Shown here in pieces: positions 30,413 to 38,887 of a stretch of DNA of 64,000 nt. Every line of letters begins with the position of its first letter. Positions within the stretch are counted from its first letter, which is position 1. The notes beneath the pieces are model-generated. The model had not been told where the DNA came from, did not search any database, and saw only the letters and a list, made by a program, of their open reading frames with translations. Source of the stretch: Sulfitobacter sp. OXR-159 (GTDB lineage Bacteria; Pseudomonadota; Alphaproteobacteria; Rhodobacterales; Rhodobacteraceae); assembly GCF_034377145.1 (NCBI RefSeq), contig NZ_CP139707.1:1373001-1437000 (forward strand), in the 5' to 3' direction. Both the position numbers and the translations under genes were made by a program.

Positions 30413-30774
30413 GCCAAGACGCTTTTCTCGCCCGTCGCATTGTACGCTTGATTGAAGGCGCGAAGATCAATGTCACGACCGAGGCCGCAAGCCATCAGGC
30501 TATCGCGCGCATACTTCGTGATAGCGGCCTAGATGTTTCGTGCGAGGTCCGGCTATCGGCCAAAGATCGCGTTGACCTTATGGCCGGAACTATCGCTATC
30601 GAAGTGAAAACTGGCCATCGGCGCCGGGACATCCTTCGACAGATACAACGGTACGCCAAGATTGATGGAGTGTCAGAAGTCATTCTGGCCACCGCAATCG
30701 CGTTCCCAAAATCCATCACCGATCTTAGCGGCAAGCGGCTGCACATCGCATCATTGAGCAGGGGCTGGCTATGA
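30409..30774 (+). CDS. PD-(D/E)xK nuclease, VRR-NUC-like
   Basis: A 121-residue protein. E25 is followed by DRVDLMAGTIAIEVKTG, the D-(x)n-ExK signature of the restriction-endonuclease fold, and RDILRQIQRYAKI fits the next helix. Small nucleases of this type commonly lie beside an SNF2 helicase in phages, as here. A joint role in DNA repair or processing is inferred. Confidence 0.72.
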   Translation: MSQDAFLARRIVRLIEGAKINVTTEAASHQAIARILRDSGLDVSCEVRLSAKDRVDLMAGTIAIEVKTGHRRRDILRQIQRYAKIDGVSEVILATAIAFPKSITDLSGKRLHIASLSRGWL

Positions 30775-32456
30775 ACCTTGGAAAACTTGATTATGACGGG
30801 AATAGCTGGGCTTTGATCGACCTAAAGCCGCATGTGTCTATGCGGTTCAAAGGGATGTTCAAGGGAATACCCGAAGGTCAAACGCCACCGTTTATTCTGC
30901 GGGACCGCCTTGACCGCGCAGCCGATCTTGATTGGTTCATGCAGCGATACCCGCTGGAAGTTACTGACCGCGCGGCGAAGCGTCTGGCGGAAGGTGTGGA
31001 AGCCTATAACGCGCAAAGGCAGCGTTTAGAGACATTGAAGCGCCCAGACTATCAGCCGCTGATTGATCCTGGCTTTAGAACTGGCGAGAAACCTTTCAAA
31101 TACCAGCTTCGGGCCGCTGAAATGGCCCGCGCAAATGGCGGTTTGCTGCTGCTTGATGATGTTGGTCTCGGCAAGACCGTTTCGGCACTGGCGGCGGTAT
31201 CTGATGGTTGGGGGTTGCCCGCTGCTGTAGTGGTACAGCCGCATTTGCAGCGTCAGTGGGTAGTTGACTACATCAATCGCTTCACAAACCTGCGGGCAGT
31301 GATGGTGAAGGATCGCAATGTGCGCGACCTTGAGCCTGCCGACATCTACCTATTCCGGTATTCAAATATCGCAGCGTGGGGCAACTACGCCGAGACACTA
31401 GGCTGTAAGACCGTGATCTTGGACGAGATCCAAGAACTGAGACATGGCACCAGTACCGATAAGGGGCGCGGCGCTAAGGCTTTCGCAGACGCTGCCGATG
31501 CTGTGATAGGTCTCACGGCTACGCCGATCTACAATTACGGCTCAGAAATCTTCAACGTGATCGAGTTTATCGCTCCGGGAGTTCTCGGCACTTGGAGCGA
31601 GTTCATCATCAACTGGTGCGTGTCCCATGGCGCGCATTGGGTAGTTAAAGACCCATCTGCCCTTGGCGCATACCTGCAAGGTGAAGGCGTGACCCTGCGC
31701 CGTACCAATGAGGATGAAGAAGTATCCGCAACGCTACCACCGGCGTCCAAAGTAATCTTCGAAGTTGATTGGAATGAGGGCGACGCGGAGACAAACCAAG
31801 AGCTGCAGCGCAAGTTGGCTATGCGGGTTTTGGGAGGTGGATGGCACGAACGTGGCCAAGCTGCCCGCGAACTCGATCTTCTTCTGCGCCAAGACACCGG
31901 TATCGCCAAGGCCCGGGCTGTGGCTGCCTACGCGAGAACACTGGTAGAAGCGGGTGAGCCCGTCGTTATAGCTGGCTGGCACCGTGAGGTTTACCGCATC
32001 TGGAATGAGGCGTTGGCTGACCTGAATCCGGTGATGTTTACCGGTAGCGAAACCCAAGCCGCGAAACAACGTGCCGTAAAGGCGTTCATGGCAGGCGACA
32101 CCAAGCTGATGTTTATGTCGTTGCGGTCAGGTGCAGGTCTCGATGGTTTGCAGCGCGTTTGCCGACATATGATTTTCGGTGAAATGGATTGGTCTCCCCA
32201 AGTCCATGCGCAGGTAACTGGACGCTTGCGCCGTTTCGGTCAGAAGCATCCAGTAACATCCCACTACCTTTGGACAGACGGCGGGTCTGATCCGGTCATA
32301 ATGTCTGTGCTTGGCCTGAAAGCATCCCAATCTCACGGCATTCTTGACCCTTACGGTGCAGATACGGAGGCTACTCCGGTTGATGAAACACGGGTCAAGC
32401 AATTGGCGAAGGCGGTTCTCGATCGATCCGAAGCCGTCAAGGAGCGGCTGCTATGA
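30771..32456 (+). CDS. SNF2-family DEAD-box helicase/translocase
   Basis: A 561-residue protein. Walker A is DDVGLGKT (about 128-135), the DExx box is ILDEIQEL, motif III is GLTATPI, and the C-terminal helicase part has MFMSLRSGAGLDG and QVTGRLRRFGQ (motifs V and VI). DNA-dependent ATP hydrolysis and translocation are expected. It forms a gene pair with the nuclease upstream. Confidence 0.88.
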   Translation: MNLGKLDYDGNSWALIDLKPHVSMRFKGMFKGIPEGQTPPFILRDRLDRAADLDWFMQRYPLEVTDRAAKRLAEGVEAYNAQRQRLETLKRPDYQPLIDPGFRTGEKPFKYQLRAAEMARANGGLLLLDDVGLGKTVSALAAVSDGWGLPAAVVVQPHLQRQWVVDYINRFTNLRAVMVKDRNVRDLEPADIYLFRYSNIAAWGNYAETLGCKTVILDEIQELRHGTSTDKGRGAKAFADAADAVIGLTATPIYNYGSEIFNVIEFIAPGVLGTWSEFIINWCVSHGAHWVVKDPSALGAYLQGEGVTLRRTNEDEEVSATLPPASKVIFEVDWNEGDAETNQELQRKLAMRVLGGGWHERGQAARELDLLLRQDTGIAKARAVAAYARTLVEAGEPVVIAGWHREVYRIWNEALADLNPVMFTGSETQAAKQRAVKAFMAGDTKLMFMSLRSGAGLDGLQRVCRHMIFGEMDWSPQVHAQVTGRLRRFGQKHPVTSHYLWTDGGSDPVIMSVLGLKASQSHGILDPYGADTEATPVDETRVKQLAKAVLDRSEAVKERLL

Positions 32457-32815
32457 CCCGCCGCCAGCGCCGCCGTAAGCCCCATCAGGTACACCCGAGC
32501 CGGAAGTGCTTTAGCCACTTCTCACGCCGCTTGGGAGAGCGCGTAGAGCCCAGCTTAGACGCCAAGGTGATATGGGACGGGATCATCGACGCCATAGAGC
32601 GCGGCGACACCCTCTACGTCTCATTCATCGCCCGCCTGAACAAGAAGGGGCGCCGCCTGTGGCGGGTAGGGGGCGGGCCCTGTGCCTACACCTTCTTCAT
32701 TGTCTACGACCACGCCCTGAACTGCCCTGTGACGGTGCTGGACACAACCAAAGTTGCCGGATGCCACCCTGACCTGCGCAGAGGCAAAGTTATCACGCTT
32801 GAGGACCACATATGA
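32453..32815 (+). CDS. hypothetical basic protein
   Basis: A 120-residue protein starting with a strongly basic tract (MTRRQRRRKPHQVHPSRK). The centre has strands (TLYVSFIARLNKKGRRLWRV, CAYTFFIVYDH). No family recognised. It overlaps helicase and replication genes by four bases. Confidence 0.6.
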   Translation: MTRRQRRRKPHQVHPSRKCFSHFSRRLGERVEPSLDAKVIWDGIIDAIERGDTLYVSFIARLNKKGRRLWRVGGGPCAYTFFIVYDHALNCPVTVLDTTKVAGCHPDLRRGKVITLEDHI

Positions 32816-33678
32816 GACACGGGAGCGATTGGTATAAGAGAGAGCCGATTGCCTATCTGGGCGGCGTCCAAGGCATGACGGCCAAGGAACATGCCGTCTA
32901 TTCGGTGACGCTTGACCTGATCTATCAGCACGGTGGATCGGTGAATAATGACCCCGGCTGGATCTCTGGTTGGATCAAAGACATGGGTGCGGCATCCGTT
33001 CGCAAGACCATCGCAACGCTTGTGGAACGCAAGAAACTCTACATCGATGGCGATCAAATCTACCAAAAACGGGCGAAAACCGAAGCAAAAACCAAGGAAA
33101 ACGTGAGTGAAACCGCGCGAGAAAACGGGAGAAAAGGCGGCAAAAAATCAGCGGAAAATAGGGCTGCCTCCAAGGAAAACAGTCACTTAAATGAAGCGCC
33201 CGCTTCAAGCGAAAACCAAGCAGAGAAGAGAAGAGAAGAGAAGATAGAAGTAGATAAATCTACTTCTACTCAAGAGGCGGAAAATTATCAGAGATTTTTG
33301 AAAGCCCATCCCAAGCCTGTTCGGACTGATGCGGGGGAGAACCTGTTCTCGGAGCTTGTGGCCGAAGGGGCGGAGCCAGAGCAGATCATCGCGTCAGCCG
33401 CAGCCTACGCAGAAACCGTCAAGGGTTGGTCCGCCGAAGCCAAGGTGCAGCAGTCGGATAACTTTTTGGACCCGGATCGAGGCAAGTGGCGCGAGTTCAT
33501 TCCCAAGCCAAAGGCCGAACGCGCATCGGATTCCGAGATCCTGAATTTCTGGGCCGAGAAGATCAACAACTCGAAGTTTGTCGCGCCCAGTTCGGTCAAT
33601 CCCAACATAGCGCGCGCCCTTGTCGACAAGGGCTTGGTCACAGCCGAAAAGCTGAAAGAGCGAGGTATCGCTGCATGA
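32812..33678 (+). CDS. DUF1376-like replication protein
   Basis: A 288-residue protein. Residues 1-95 match the DUF1376/YdaU family (WYKREPIAYLGGVQGMTAKE, AVYSVTLDLIYQHGG, ASVRKTIATLVERKKLYIDG). A lysine-rich, repeat-like linker follows, then a helical C-terminus. Such proteins are often phage initiators, and like lambda O the linker-coding DNA here is A-rich with repeats and a long palindrome, a candidate origin. Confidence 0.72.
   Translation: MRHGSDWYKREPIAYLGGVQGMTAKEHAVYSVTLDLIYQHGGSVNNDPGWISGWIKDMGAASVRKTIATLVERKKLYIDGDQIYQKRAKTEAKTKENVSETARENGRKGGKKSAENRAASKENSHLNEAPASSENQAEKRREEKIEVDKSTSTQEAENYQRFLKAHPKPVRTDAGENLFSELVAEGAEPEQIIASAAAYAETVKGWSAEAKVQQSDNFLDPDRGKWREFIPKPKAERASDSEILNFWAEKINNSKFVAPSSVNPNIARALVDKGLVTAEKLKERGIAA
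33060..33268 (+). other. candidate replication origin inside the initiator gene
   Basis: An A-rich stretch with many GAAAAC-type repeats (33073-33215), a TGAAGCG-CC-CGCTTCA palindrome (33192-33207), repeated AGAGA/AAGAG (33222-33243), and an 11-base perfect inverted repeat TAGAAGTAGAT-AA-ATCTACTTCTA (33245-33268). The placing inside the linker of the initiator gene is the lambda O pattern. Function is inferred. Confidence 0.5.
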
Positions 33679-33983
33679 TCGAGCCCATCACAGCAAAGGA
33701 AATGCAGCAGGCATATTTCTGGGCCGCTCAGTGCCACCCGGAGCTTGCCCAGGCCCGTAACCCGGAGGAATACGCCGCGGACTTCGCGCGCCGGCATGGC
33801 ATCCGCCTGCCTGACTTCTTCGGCAAGACCCGGACCCATGATGTCGCCCACCGGCGTCAAGAGTGCATGGCCGATCTTCGCGATCAGGGCTTCACGCTTT
33901 CGCGGATCGCCCGGCTGTTCAAGCGCGACCACACGACCGTCCAGCACGGAATTGAAGCAGTTAAACGGAGGAAGGGACTATGA
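33675..33983 (+). CDS. stand-alone DnaA domain IV-like protein
   Basis: A 102-residue protein. Its C-terminal half (MADLRDQGFTLSRIARLFKR then DHTTVQHGIEAVKRR) closely follows DnaA domain IV, including the DHTTVxHG signature that contacts the DnaA box. There is no AAA+ ATPase part. It lies directly after the initiator and candidate origin, so it may guide or block DnaA at the phage or host origin. Start overlaps the upstream stop (ATGA). Confidence 0.75.
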   Translation: MIEPITAKEMQQAYFWAAQCHPELAQARNPEEYAADFARRHGIRLPDFFGKTRTHDVAHRRQECMADLRDQGFTLSRIARLFKRDHTTVQHGIEAVKRRKGL

Positions 33984-34327
33984 CCATCTGGGACCGCATC
34001 AAGCGGGCGTGGTGCGAACGCTTTCACGCGGGCGGCTATGTCTGCCGGGACCGGCTCGGGCGCATCAACTGGAAGTGCGACACCTGTGGGCGGTTTGCTA
34101 ACCCGGTGACGCATGAGGATGAGCGCCGCGTGGTGGATGCGAAGATCGAGGAATACCGCCGCGCCAGTGAAGTAGCAGAGCGGCACAAGGACTACGCCCG
34201 TTCGCGGGATCTATGTGGTCCACACCGCTTCAAGGCCAATCTGATCGAGACACTGGGCACCGATTGCGTCGTCTGCGGCCGTCCGATCTGGGACGGCATC
34301 CACGACACACGGAAGGAGAACGTCTAA
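33980..34327 (+). CDS. zinc-ribbon protein
   Basis: A 115-residue protein with two CxxC pairs in separate places (CDTCGRF and CVVCGRPI). The central region is a charged helix. Overlaps both neighbours. Function unknown, probably nucleic-acid or protein binding. Confidence 0.6.
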   Translation: MTIWDRIKRAWCERFHAGGYVCRDRLGRINWKCDTCGRFANPVTHEDERRVVDAKIEEYRRASEVAERHKDYARSRDLCGPHRFKANLIETLGTDCVVCGRPIWDGIHDTRKENV

Positions 34328-34641
34328 TGGTTTGGCGCGCACACGCTCAACAGAGCTACTTCACCGGAGGGGCTGCGCTTAGCCTCGCCAAAATCGGCAA
34401 CGATCACGGTGTCAGCACTGTCACGGGTATGACCTTCACCGATACTGCTTACGGGGAATACGAGCCGAAGGAACCGATCATTGACGGCCCGGAAGCCGTG
34501 GAGTTCATGCAAGCCGTCATGGATGCCGCCTACGAGTATGGCTTGCGCCCCTCTCGCGCACAGGACGACACCGCGCAGGGAAGGCACCTCGAAGACATGC
34601 GCGACATCACCAAGCACCTTCTGAAGATGAACAAGGGGTAA
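34327..34641 (+). CDS. hypothetical early protein
   Basis: A 104-residue protein from the ATG that overlaps the previous stop (TAATG). The second half is helical (PEAVEFMQAVMDAAYEYGLR). No family recognised. Confidence 0.55.
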   Translation: MVWRAHAQQSYFTGGAALSLAKIGNDHGVSTVTGMTFTDTAYGEYEPKEPIIDGPEAVEFMQAVMDAAYEYGLRPSRAQDDTAQGRHLEDMRDITKHLLKMNKG

Positions 34642-34647
34642 TCCACC

Positions 34648-34983
34648 ATGCCAAGCAAGCAGGTCGAAGACGTTTACAACGCCGGGGGCTTCGATGGCGG
34701 CCCCCTTGGCCGTCCTGGACGAAAGGGGACGGACACCGCGAAACTGGACGTGCCGAAGGACGCCGCAGTGCGCGCCATGTGCCAAGAACTGTGGAAGATG
34801 CGCGAGGGGCTCGCAGCCATGGGCCTACACGCCCACATCCTCGACCAAGTAAGCAACAAGCTCAACGCACAGGCGTTGGAGATCGAGCGGTACAGGTCGG
34901 ATCGCGCCTATGTCCTCGGCCACAACGATGGATGGGATGCAGCCATGGCAACAGGATTGCCGAAGGACGAGGTGAAGACATGA
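34648..34983 (+). CDS. hypothetical early protein
   Basis: A 111-residue protein with a glycine-rich start (GGFDGGPLGRPGRKG) and a helical remainder (VSNKLNAQALEIERYRSDRA). SD-like GGGGTAA precedes it. No recognised domain. Overlaps the next gene by four bases. Confidence 0.55.
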   Translation: MPSKQVEDVYNAGGFDGGPLGRPGRKGTDTAKLDVPKDAAVRAMCQELWKMREGLAAMGLHAHILDQVSNKLNAQALEIERYRSDRAYVLGHNDGWDAAMATGLPKDEVKT

Positions 34984-35201
34984 CGACACCCAAGAAATTG
35001 CGTGATGTGGCGCGGGACGCTGAGAGCGATACCCATTCAGCCATATGGGATTACCCCGAAGTTTTGCGCGAAGCTGCCGAGAAGATAGACTACCTTACCG
35101 ACCTACTGAACAAGATCGAAATACTAACCGCCACGGGCGAGGGGCTGACCCCGGAGGAATGTATGCACATTCATCTGATGGCAAATGTTCGGACGGAATA
35201 G
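34980..35201 (+). CDS. hypothetical 73-residue protein
   Basis: Starts MTTPKKLRDVARDAESDTHS at the ATGA overlap. Helical and acidic (EVLREAAEKIDYLTDLLNKI). It is the last coding gene before the initiator tRNA. Function unknown. Confidence 0.55.
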   Translation: MTTPKKLRDVARDAESDTHSAIWDYPEVLREAAEKIDYLTDLLNKIEILTATGEGLTPEECMHIHLMANVRTE

Positions 35202-35247
35202 GGGTTAAGCGTGGTGACACGCGAATCGGCCAGCGGTAATATTCTCG

Positions 35248-35322
35248 GGCAGGGTGGAGAAGCGGTATCTCGTCTGGCTCATAACCAGAAGGTCGGCGGT
35301 TCAAGTCCGCCCCTTGCAACCA
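35248..35322 (+). tRNA. initiator tRNA-fMet (CAU), phage-encoded
   Basis: A complete 75-base cloverleaf with encoded CCA. Position 1 is G and 72 is A, so the top pair is unpaired; the other acceptor pairs form (one G-U). The D-stem has A11-U24, the initiator mark. The anticodon loop is CTCATAA with CAU, and the stem above it is UGG/CCA rather than three G-C pairs. The T-arm is GGCGG-TTCAAGT-CCGCC. The 207 bases after it, up to 35530, hold no gene that I can support. Confidence 0.92.
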
Positions 35323-35529
35323 AATTCAGATCGCCGGGAAGCCGGTGAAAGACGCATATATGTTCTGCCCGTTGGGACGATTGGCTTAATCGTAGATTGC
35401 AGCGGGGCCGTGGCTGGATTGGTCCGTGGGAGTCGGACAGAAAACGCCGCTCGATACTACCTCCCTGTTGAACTTGGCCCGCACCGAGAGGATCGCGGGC
35501 TACTTTTCACAAGGGACAAGGGGAACACC

Positions 35530-35922
35530 ATGAACACCACTGGATACCGACCCGCCGAAGAATTTGCCCGCCAAGCCACCTGCACCGTCTGCAATGGCCG
35601 TGAGCGGGTATGCGAGAACCACCCGGGCAAGGCATGGCCACATGAGTGTGATTGCGGCGCCGGTATGCCCTGCGTCTGTAGCCCCCTCCACAAGCACCAG
35701 CCAAAGCAGGAACAGGAAGGCGTTATGCCCTTCATTGAATCCGCCCACACATCACTTGTCGGAGCTTTGCGCTCAGCTCCAAAGGTTATGCCGATCACTG
35801 TGGTATCTGTAGACGGCACGAACAAGGGCCAGCTTGTCATGTTCGACGGCGAAAAATGGTCCAAATCAGAAGTGGTGAAACGCCTGCGAGCCGCCGCCGA
35901 CTTCCTAGAAGCGCATCTTTAA
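35530..35922 (+). CDS. cysteine-rich protein with C-terminal beta domain
   Basis: A 130-residue protein from ATG 35530 with an AAGGGG site. The first 55 residues hold a DnaJ-type zinc-finger-like cluster (CTVCNGRERVCENH, CDCGAGMPCVC), and the rest has strands and a helix (GQLVMFDGEKWSKSEVVKRL). A longer frame would run back into the tRNA and is rejected. Function unknown. Confidence 0.6.
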   Translation: MNTTGYRPAEEFARQATCTVCNGRERVCENHPGKAWPHECDCGAGMPCVCSPLHKHQPKQEQEGVMPFIESAHTSLVGALRSAPKVMPITVVSVDGTNKGQLVMFDGEKWSKSEVVKRLRAAADFLEAHL

Positions 35923-35961
35923 CAAGCCCGCCATTTCAGGGGGGTTAAGCGCCTTTTTCCC

Positions 35962-36004
35962 GCTACATCCTGTGGGGTATCATTACACCGCGCCACAATG
36001 TAGC
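35962..36004 (+). promoter_or_regulatory. strong hairpin before GIY-YIG gene
   Basis: GCTACAT plus TGTGG (35962-35975) pairs with CCACA plus ATGTAGC (35993-36004), twelve base pairs with a two-base bulge. The stem ends right at the likely ribosome site of the next gene, so it may control it. No T-run, so not a standard terminator. Confidence 0.5.
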
Positions 36005-36017
36005 AGGATGCGGTTTC

Positions 36018-36677
36018 TTGGCACCGAAGACCCCACACGCAAACCACGACGAAGAACGAGAGTTCATTGAGCAGTATCTGAACGAAGGTTCGGAAGGGTA
36101 CGGCGACATCAGCCACGTCTTGTCGTCAGGTATTAAGCCTGAAGGCTTCTATGTCTACTTGCTGATTGATCCGCGCGATCAAGCTATCTTCTACGTAGGG
36201 AAGGGTTCAGGTGGACGAGTGTATCAGCACGTCAAGTCTGCCCGCGCCCCAAAATCAAAAAATGGTGTCAAAGACTGCCGGATAATCGAAATCCAACGCG
36301 CAGGCGGAAAGGTGATCGAGGCCATCTACAAGAGCAACTTGTCGGAGGACGAGGCTTTTGGCGTTGAGCGGTACCTAATTGAGCGGCTTCGCAAGCATGG
36401 TTTGACCAACATAGCCGGAGGGGTTGTCACATCGCGGCAATCAAGTATGGCGCGCGCAGCCAAGCTCCTATCGCACCTGAAGTCATACGACGTGTGGTTC
36501 AACAACGCATCGCCTGAGACGCTAGAGCTTGTAAGCACGGTGTTCGGCAGTCCGCGAGACTTCTACGACACGTTGCGCGGAGAAATCGAGGAACTGACAA
36601 GGTTCCCGCAGGTGCTTGAGTTCGAATATTCAAATGCATTGAAAAATTTCAAAGGAAATCAAAATGCCTGCTGCTAG
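36018..36677 (+). CDS. GIY-YIG endonuclease (LEM-3-like)
   Basis: A 219-residue protein with a TTG start and CAGGATG upstream. The GIY-YIG core is visible: GFYVYLLIDPRDQAIFYVGK (about 42-62), then GRVYQH, and FGVERYLIERLRKHGLTNIA with the conserved glutamate. The C-terminus is helical. It lies just upstream of the terminase genes, a common place for phage homing nucleases. The last bases overlap terS by 14. Confidence 0.78.
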   Translation: MAPKTPHANHDEEREFIEQYLNEGSEGYGDISHVLSSGIKPEGFYVYLLIDPRDQAIFYVGKGSGGRVYQHVKSARAPKSKNGVKDCRIIEIQRAGGKVIEAIYKSNLSEDEAFGVERYLIERLRKHGLTNIAGGVVTSRQSSMARAAKLLSHLKSYDVWFNNASPETLELVSTVFGSPRDFYDTLRGEIEELTRFPQVLEFEYSNALKNFKGNQNACC

Positions 36678-37023
36678 AGGGGGCGCGCGCAAGGGAGCGG
36701 GCCGCCCAAAGGGCAGCCGTTCCGCAGCGACCAAGGAACAGATCAAGACAATATCAGAGCTTGCGAAGGACCATGCGCCTGCAGCCCTCAAGGCTTTGGT
36801 TCAGGTTGCCACCAGAGGTAAGAGCGAGGCCGCACGGGTCAGTGCTGCGTCTGCCATCCTCGACCGAGGCTATGGCAAGCCTTCGCAGTCCCACGAGGTC
36901 ACAGGTAAAGACGGCAAGCCGATCTCCCACGATATGAAGGTAAGCGCCAAGGTGGTCATGGTGCCCCCGAAGGATGAATCCGTAGTCGAGGTGAAGAAGA
37001 TACCGAAGGGTGAAGGCGAATGA
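36664..37023 (+). CDS. terminase small subunit (TerS-like)
   Basis: A 119-residue protein with a basic start (ARKGAGRPKGSRSAATKEQI) followed by helices (ALKALVQVATRGKSEAARVS) and a charged tail. This is the usual form of small terminases in P22-like and related phages, where it recognises the packaging site. It overlaps terL by four bases. Confidence 0.72.
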   Translation: MPAARGGARKGAGRPKGSRSAATKEQIKTISELAKDHAPAALKALVQVATRGKSEAARVSAASAILDRGYGKPSQSHEVTGKDGKPISHDMKVSAKVVMVPPKDESVVEVKKIPKGEGE

Positions 37024-38432
37024 GCCTGCACGTTGACCCTACGGTGCTGGACGACCCGGACACGGAAGTGGTCTGGAAACCTACGCCGAAGCAGGCCGAG
37101 TTTCTGGCGTCTGACGACTTCGAGGTTCTCTATGGTGGCGCTGCTGGCGGCGGTAAAAGTGATGCCCTTCTGATAGACGCCCTGTGCCTCCAGCATGGCG
37201 GCTTGGAGAACGGCAACCACAGAGCGGTTCTATTCCGTCGCAGCTTTGTGGAGTTGCGGGATCTCATTGGCCGTTCCCTTGAGCTATACCGCGACATCGA
37301 CCCTGACGCGACGTACAACCAGACAGACAAGGTTTGGACGTTCTCAAGCGGGGCCAAGGTAGAGTTTGGCTATCTCGCCAACGATAACGACCGCCTGAAG
37401 TATCGTGGCCGGGCTTGGAACTACATCGGCTTTGACGAACTGACCCTTTGGACCACCGATGTCTGCTATCTATACCTGTTCTCCCGCTGCCGATCGACAG
37501 ACAAGACGCTGCCTCGCTACATCCGCGCGACCACGAACCCGGATGGCCCAGGCCAGAAGTGGGTCATGGAGCGTTGGGGTATTCAGGAGACCGGCGAAGA
37601 AACCTTTGTTCCCGTTGACATCGTGGATGAAGAACTTGGCACGATCACAAGCATGTATCGGCGGTTCATCCCGGCTCGCCTGTCGGAGAACACCTATCTG
37701 AGCTCAACAGGCTACCGTGAGGCACTGCTTCAGCTTGCGCCAGAGGAACGTGACGCGCTGCTTCAGGGCTTCTGGCGTCAGGGCAAGGTGCATGGTGCTT
37801 ATTACACCAACGAGATGCAGCGCCTTCGCTCAGAGGGCCGCATTCGGCATGTACCCTACGTTTCATCAGCGCCGGTCAATACCTTCTGGGATTTGGGCTG
37901 GAATGACACCACAGCGATCTGGTTTCATCAGATCGTCGCTGGCGAACATCGTTTCATCAAATGCTACGAAAACAGCGGCGAGAAACTGGAACACTACGCT
38001 CAGTACCTTCTCTCAGCCGGTGTCAACCTGTCCGGGGTTCACTATCTGCCGCACGATGCTGAGAACAAGAGCCTTCAGACCGGTAAGAGCGCGGTCCAAA
38101 TTTTGCGCGAGCTGCTGCCAGCCCTTTCTTTCCAAGTCGTGCCGCGCACCCCGCAAGTCCTAACCGGCATCAATCAGACGCGCCTTGCCATGGGCAGCAA
38201 CGTCTACATTGACGACGTTGAGTGCGTCGATGGCGTTGCCGCGCTGGATAACTACCGCAAAACGTACAACCCGCGCCTCGATGCCTTCACCGACCAGCCC
38301 ATGCACGACCGGTTCTCGAACTATGCCGATGCCTTCCGACAGTGGGGGCAGGTGTTTGAGGAAATCGTGCGCGGTCACGCCCACAAACCCACATCGAAAC
38401 AGCGCCGCCGCGCAACAGGATTGACCGCATGA
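37020..38432 (+). CDS. terL: terminase large subunit
   Basis: A 470-residue packaging motor. Walker A is YGGAAGGGKS (38-47), Walker B is YIGFDEL (D139, E140), and the C-terminal nuclease begins at FWDLGWNDTTAIW with further acidic residues near LDAFTDQPMHDRFSNYADA. It pumps DNA into the prohead and cuts concatemers. It lies between terS and a short gene leading to the portal. Confidence 0.92.
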   Translation: MSLHVDPTVLDDPDTEVVWKPTPKQAEFLASDDFEVLYGGAAGGGKSDALLIDALCLQHGGLENGNHRAVLFRRSFVELRDLIGRSLELYRDIDPDATYNQTDKVWTFSSGAKVEFGYLANDNDRLKYRGRAWNYIGFDELTLWTTDVCYLYLFSRCRSTDKTLPRYIRATTNPDGPGQKWVMERWGIQETGEETFVPVDIVDEELGTITSMYRRFIPARLSENTYLSSTGYREALLQLAPEERDALLQGFWRQGKVHGAYYTNEMQRLRSEGRIRHVPYVSSAPVNTFWDLGWNDTTAIWFHQIVAGEHRFIKCYENSGEKLEHYAQYLLSAGVNLSGVHYLPHDAENKSLQTGKSAVQILRELLPALSFQVVPRTPQVLTGINQTRLAMGSNVYIDDVECVDGVAALDNYRKTYNPRLDAFTDQPMHDRFSNYADAFRQWGQVFEEIVRGHAHKPTSKQRRRATGLTA

Positions 38433-38887
38433 CCTCTCTTATTCGCCCCGCCCTCAATCTCGCACAGCGCCACTTTGAGCGGACGCACCAAGGTATCACT
38501 TGCATTGGCACATGGCTGACGCACGACGACCAGAAGGGCCGCACAGAGCCGTGCCTTGTCCTCCTGGACGCATCCCGCCCCATCGCAGCAGGCCGCACCG
38601 TGCCGGTGGTAATCCCCATGCGTGAGGCTTGGCGCTATGCCGTGTCCGACGACAAGACTATTGGCGACCGCCAACACGCCAAGCGCGCCATCGTGGGCTG
38701 GATCGAAGAAGGCCTATTGCCCAACGGCTTCATCCCCATCCTCAGCGCCATCAACGATAGCCTGCGCGACCTCTACAACATGCCGCCTAAGCCGAACTTT
38801 GGAACCGAGGCCATAGGCGACCTTATCATCAAAGACCGTCTGTCAGGGTCGACCCTTAAAGAGACGGAGATCACGAACGATGTGTAA
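38429..38887 (+). CDS. hypothetical protein between terL and portal
   Basis: A 152-residue protein of unknown role. The centre is strand-rich (CIGTWLTHDDQKGRTEPCLV, TVPVVIPMREAWRYAV) and the C-terminus helical. Overlaps terL by four bases and the portal gene by one, so it is part of the head operon. Confidence 0.6.
   Translation: MTSLIRPALNLAQRHFERTHQGITCIGTWLTHDDQKGRTEPCLVLLDASRPIAAGRTVPVVIPMREAWRYAVSDDKTIGDRQHAKRAIVGWIEEGLLPNGFIPILSAINDSLRDLYNMPPKPNFGTEAIGDLIIKDRLSGSTLKETEITNDV

Noticed and set aside
33073..33215. GAAAAC-type repeats as a CRISPR array
   Set aside because: The units are short, irregular and inside a coding linker; no constant repeat-spacer length.
35323..35529. Possible second tRNA after the initiator tRNA
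   Set aside because: Several short stems are present but no T-arm or anticodon loop of normal form could be placed.
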